From positions 1 through 16,967 of the forward strand of contig JBDLTZ010000319.1 of the NCBI GenBank assembly GCA_039805565.1: a DNA stretch of 16,967 nt. Reading direction: 5' to 3'. Source of the DNA: CALJIC01 sp039805565 (GTDB lineage: Bacteria > Chloroflexota > Chloroflexia > Chloroflexales > Roseiflexaceae). Shown in pieces: positions 14,092-16,967 of the stretch (position 1 is its first letter; each line of letters starts with the position of its first letter). The position numbers were made by a program, and so were the translations under genes. Below the pieces are notes generated by a model that was not told the origin of the DNA, made no database searches, and saw only the letters and a list, made by a program, of their open reading frames with translations.

Positions 14092-16050
14092 TCACACGGC
14101 CAGTCGGAAGATACTAACGTCGCCGTCGCGGTACAGCTCCTCGAAGAGCGGCGAGGCGCGCAGCTGCTCCGCGTCTACGGATCTTCCACGGCCTGTAGCA
14201 AACACGTGGCTGTAGCGCCGGGAACGCATAAACACCGCCAGCGCCTCTGGGTCGGCACCCGCGCCGCTTCGCAGCCAGGAGGTCTCCTCCTTCACGCCGC
14301 GAACGTACGCCTCTGGGCCATAGTTGAAGACGACCGGCGGCGTGGTGACTTGACGCCCTGCCAGCGGCAGGAGCCACCACCCACCATCGGCGCCCCGGTC
14401 CACGTCGTACAGCCAGCCGGCCGTGTTCACCACAAAGCGCGCGTCGGCGGGGGTCTCGCGCGCCGCCCACGCGATTGCGCGCATATCAGCCTCGGTCGCC
14501 AGCACCGTATCGGGGCGCACCACCGTCTGGAGCTGCGGCGCCAGCCACAGCGCCGCCCCGAGCACGCCAGCCGCGGCGACCACCGGCCACGGAGCTCGCC
14601 AGGGCGCCCGTAGCCGCTCGACGGCCCAGGCATCCAGAGCAGTCGCGCCGCCGGCGATCAGCATCGCCAGGGGTGCGAACAGCGTGATCGTCAGGAACTC
14701 GTTGTTGTAGAAGGAGAGGTACGGCAGTCCCAGCAGCACCGGATTCGCCGCCAGCACGTCCAGCGTCAGCCACACCGCCAGCATCACCGCCGCCCGCCGC
14801 CGCCGCCGCAGCGCCAGCAGCGCCCCCAGGCCCGCGAGCCCTGCCAGCGCGCGGTTGCTGCTCGCCCACAGCAGCTCCGTCGGCAGCGCGTTGTACGATG
14901 GGTTGCCGCCCAGGTTCACGGCCGAGCTGCCGGTGCTCAGCCGGGCCTGCGAGAGGAGCATCGCCGTCCACGGGAGGGTGAGGGCCAGCGCCAGAGCGCC
15001 GGCAGCCCCGATCCACACGGCTGCGCGCCCCGGCTGCCGCACCGCGCAGGCCACCGCGGCAGCGCACCACAGCAGACCCAAGCACAGCACCACGAAGTGC
15101 ACCAGGCTCAGCCCGGCCAGCAGAAGCGCAACCGCGACGGCAGCGGCCCATCTTCGCTCCCGGCACGCGAGCAGGATATCGACTGCCACCATCAGCGCCG
15201 GCAGCATCAGCACCCCCGCCACCAGCGTGTAGCGGCCCCAGCTCACGTAGTAGGCCGGCATGATCGAGGCCAGACCCACGACCACCGCCGCCGTCACGGC
15301 CGCCACCGGCCGCCGCCACAGCTGCGCCGCCGCTCCCGCCCACGCCAGGGCGGTCAGTGTGTTCAGCGCCTGCCCCACCAGCAGCAGCGTCCCCGGCAAT
15401 CCCAGCCCTCCGCCACAGCCGCACGCGCCGAGCACCGCGGCCACCAGCGCGTGAAACCCCGAGTGGTAGGTGAGGCTCTCGATCGGCAGATACGGGGCCA
15501 GGGCGTAGGGCGCGTGTCCCTGCTCTGCGGCCACCCGCACCAGCAGCGCGTGGTGCAGCGAGTCGACCCACACCGGCGCCGCCAGCCCACGCACCTGCGC
15601 CGCTCGCGTCCACGCTGTCAGCCCCACCACCACCGCCAGCGCTGCCGGCCAGAGCGCATGCACCCGTGGCCACACGGACACCGGTCTGGGGCGCCCGAGG
15701 AATAAGCCCACCGCACCCAGCGCACACACAGCGGCCAGGGTCGGCAGCGCACCATGCAGCAGCGACACACCGGCTGTCGCAGCCCACTGGTACAGCAGCG
15801 CCCCAGCGCTCAGGCTCAGCCCGAACCACACCGCTGGGCGCGCCAGCGGCATCACTGCGTCACGGCCCAGCAGCGCCCGCTCGAGCAGGTAGCCGGGGCA
15901 CACCAGCAGCACCGCAAGCGCTACTGCGAGGCGCCACTGCTCACCCGCGGCCCAGGCCAGGACGCAGCACACCAGCGCTGTCAGCGCCGCAGAGATGCGC
16001 ACCATTCGTAGCGCGGGCACGGGTGCATCCGCAAGGGTAGAGTAGTGCAT
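14092..16050 (-). CDS. Polytopic membrane protein, GT-C-like, function unknown
   Basis: 652 residues with about 12-14 hydrophobic helices up to residue 506, then a soluble, probably extracytoplasmic domain (507-652). The layout resembles GT-C enzymes (ArnT, PMT, O-antigen-type transferases) that use polyprenyl-phosphate sugars. The first large loop holds WVDSLHHALLV (161-171) and YHSGFHALVAAV (195-206), whose acidic and His residues are where GT-C enzymes keep catalytic residues; the family looks like DUF6541-type membrane proteins. SWGRYTLVAG is another conserved-looking segment. The C-terminal domain contains WLLPLAGRQV (about 563-572) and ends in DGDVSIFRLAV. It could add sugars to exported proteins or glycan outside the membrane; a polymerase role is a weaker alternative. 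Start at 16050 is supported by a promoter 8 bases upstream; Met16 is the next option. Confidence 0.75.
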   Translation of the reverse strand: MHYSTLADAPVPALRMVRISAALTALVCCVLAWAAGEQWRLAVALAVLLVCPGYLLERALLGRDAVMPLARPAVWFGLSLSAGALLYQWAATAGVSLLHGALPTLAAVCALGAVGLFLGRPRPVSVWPRVHALWPAALAVVVGLTAWTRAAQVRGLAAPVWVDSLHHALLVRVAAEQGHAPYALAPYLPIESLTYHSGFHALVAAVLGACGCGGGLGLPGTLLLVGQALNTLTALAWAGAAAQLWRRPVAAVTAAVVVGLASIMPAYYVSWGRYTLVAGVLMLPALMVAVDILLACRERRWAAAVAVALLLAGLSLVHFVVLCLGLLWCAAAVACAVRQPGRAAVWIGAAGALALALTLPWTAMLLSQARLSTGSSAVNLGGNPSYNALPTELLWASSNRALAGLAGLGALLALRRRRRAAVMLAVWLTLDVLAANPVLLGLPYLSFYNNEFLTITLFAPLAMLIAGGATALDAWAVERLRAPWRAPWPVVAAAGVLGAALWLAPQLQTVVRPDTVLATEADMRAIAWAARETPADARFVVNTAGWLYDVDRGADGGWWLLPLAGRQVTTPPVVFNYGPEAYVRGVKEETSWLRSGAGADPEALAVFMRSRRYSHVFATGRGRSVDAEQLRASPLFEELYRDGDVSIFRLAV

Positions 16051-16058
16051 CGGCTCAG

Positions 16059-16088
16059 AGTATCGAGGATATCACAAGCAGTTGTCGA
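16059..16088 (-). promoter_or_regulatory. Promoter of the GT-C-like gene (near-leaderless)
   Basis: Minus strand: TCGACA (16088-16083, one mismatch to TTGACA), 18-base spacer, GATACT (16064-16059), then 8 bases to the ATG at 16050. It lies in the 48-base gap after the DUF4388 gene. Confidence 0.45.
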
Positions 16089-16098
16089 GCGTCGTGCG

Positions 16099-16836
16099 CT
16101 AGCGCTCGTCAAACCCCACTCGCGGCCGCAGATCCGACTGGCTCGTGCGCTGCCTGTCCGGGTCGCTCGTACGCTGGAGGCTCGGGTCGCTCGTGCGCCG
16201 CCGCTCCTCCTCGAGCGTCTTCGCGATCAGGCGCTCGAAGAACCCGCCCTCACCTTGGGCGGCTTCTCCGGCACCCGACACAGGCGTCTCGGGCGGCTCA
16301 GGGGGGGGCTGCAGGATGATCAGCCGCTGGCGCAGCAGGCCTACCAGCGCCTGGCATACTTCTACGTTGGAGAGGCTGAGGTACTCGCCGATCCCTAGCA
16401 CGCTGCGCTGCCCATCAACCGCCGAGAGCACCGGCCAGGCTACCTCGCTGATATGTACTTGGTCCCCAGCCGGAATGCTCCGGAGGACGGGCACCCAGTC
16501 GAGCCCCGGGATGTACGGCCGGAGACCGGCCCAGACGCGCGCCCGCTCCTCACAGCGGTCCATCAGCTCCCACGGATCCATCCACAGCGTCTCGTGCGCG
16601 CTTGTCGACCCCGCCACAAAGCGGAACGGCAGCCCCTCGCACTCGAACAGCAGCGCCGCTGCGTCGAGGCCGGACACGCCGCCGGCCTGCGCGTCATACG
16701 GCAGACCGTCGCGAAAGTACAGCTGACCGGCGGAGGTGCCCTCCCCCACCTCGAGCACGCCCGCGACCGAGCTGTACACGATCATCTCAATCAGCTCGCG
16801 CAGGCTGAACGTGCCGATGGTTCCCTCGAGCTCCAC
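16099..16836 (-). CDS. DUF4388-like (PATAN-type) protein with C-terminal octapeptide repeat
   Basis: 245 residues when started at GTG 16836, which follows GGAGAAAG at about 10 bases and gives ELEGTIGTFSLRELIEMI, the usual opening of DUF4388 domains, found in regulatory and motility-related proteins of Chloroflexota, Deltaproteobacteria and others. Residues 2-90 carry that domain, including VAGVLEVGEG and the QLYFRDGLPYDAQ loop. Residues about 110-178 form a second alpha/beta-like region (WMDPWELMDRCEERARVWAG…), as in DUF4388 proteins with a helical extension. After PPPEPPETP comes a helix (FFERLIAKTLEEERR), then an 8-residue repeat RTSDPSLQ/RTSDPDRQ/RTSQSDLR. Alternative starts are GTG 16881 (9 bases after the -10) or 16908 (inside the promoter, so unlikely). 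Cytosolic; function unknown, probably protein-protein signalling. Confidence 0.75.
   Translation of the reverse strand: MELEGTIGTFSLRELIEMIVYSSVAGVLEVGEGTSAGQLYFRDGLPYDAQAGGVSGLDAAALLFECEGLPFRFVAGSTSAHETLWMDPWELMDRCEERARVWAGLRPYIPGLDWVPVLRSIPAGDQVHISEVAWPVLSAVDGQRSVLGIGEYLSLSNVEVCQALVGLLRQRLIILQPPPEPPETPVSGAGEAAQGEGGFFERLIAKTLEEERRRTSDPSLQRTSDPDRQRTSQSDLRPRVGFDER
16126..16197 (-). repeat. 24-bp coding tandem repeat, three units
   Basis: Three diverged 24-bp units (16174-16197, 16150-16173, 16126-16149) encode RTSDPSLQ, RTSDPDRQ and RTSQSDLR at the tail of the DUF4388-like protein. All Arg-Thr-Ser starts are kept while the rest varies. Confidence 0.7.
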
Positions 16837-16890
16837 GAACGTCTTTCTCCAGTGTCTGAGCGGCGCCAGCGCTGCCGGCACCTGTTCGCC

Positions 16891-16919
16891 ATCGTAGCAT
16901 AGCCGCACCGCGCGGGCAA
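16891..16919 (-). promoter_or_regulatory. Promoter of the DUF4388-like gene
   Basis: Minus strand: TTGCCC (16919-16914), 17-base spacer, TACGAT (16896-16891), with TGC before it as an extended -10. The start would be near 16884. It overlaps the 16908 start candidate and therefore argues for a downstream start. Upstream at 16932-16947 are two ACCTAG copies 8 bases apart, a possible activator site. Confidence 0.5.
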
Positions 16920-16967
16920 GAGCCTGTTAGTACCTAGAGACCTAGTCCCACTACGAGACCGCAGGTG

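Noticed and set aside
14486..15829. 447-codon minus-strand frame in another phase over the membrane protein
   Set aside because: Gly/Ala/Arg-rich without hydrophobic pattern or motifs, while the alternative frame has a coherent helix pattern.
1..16967. tRNA, rRNA, CRISPR array or transposase
   Set aside because: No regularly spaced repeats, no cloverleaf-like sequence and no transposase motifs were seen on either strand.

Overview
The window is about 17 kb of very GC-rich bacterial DNA with tightly packed genes. The mix of protein families is typical of Chloroflexota, probably class Chloroflexia (Chloroflexus/Roseiflexus relatives): a DUF4388-type protein, a LuxR-HTH protein carrying a kelch propeller, an exported protein of repeated beta-type units, and many polysaccharide glycosyltransferases. 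Those families and the GC content are the only basis for the taxonomic guess. I see no RNA genes, CRISPR arrays, insertion sequences or phage genes. No gap between genes exceeds 300 bases.

Left part (1-9230, all + strand) is a surface-polysaccharide biosynthesis locus. It opens with a dual-specificity-type protein phosphatase (134-694), then a GT4 glycosyltransferase with its own extended -10 promoter (907-2097). After a gap holding an imperfect hairpin repeat comes a run of overlapping genes: GT4 (2207-3409), GT2 (3406-4293) and a short C-terminal remnant of a GT4 enzyme (4290-4646). A near-consensus promoter (TTGACA-N17-TATACT) then restarts transcription into a second, paralogous GT2 (4737-5627), a third GT2 (5624-6622), a Wzx-type flippase (6619-7923) and a polysaccharide pyruvyl transferase family protein (7920-9230). 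Within each run every junction is a 4-base ATGA or GTGA stop/start overlap. The likely scheme is sequential sugar addition to a lipid carrier, pyruvylation, and export of the repeat unit by the flippase. No initiating sugar transferase is recognised here.

Middle part (9221-12547): a small lipoprotein (- strand, tail-to-tail overlap with the pyruvyl transferase gene) and a secreted four-repeat protein (+ strand, 9946-11478) are transcribed divergently from a 239-bp region with a readable promoter for each. The secreted protein is followed by a perfect 26-bp palindrome and a perfect 19-bp tandem duplication, then a SAM-dependent methyltransferase (11633-12547).

Right part (12655-16836, all - strand) holds three genes, each with its own recognisable promoter: a DUF4388-like protein with a C-terminal octapeptide repeat, a 652-residue polytopic membrane protein of GT-C-like appearance, and a protein with an N-terminal LuxR-type HTH, one transmembrane segment and a C-terminal kelch propeller. 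The last two promoters lie so close to the start codons that the mRNAs are predicted to be leaderless. The most unusual items are this membrane-tethered HTH-kelch protein and the four-repeat exported protein.
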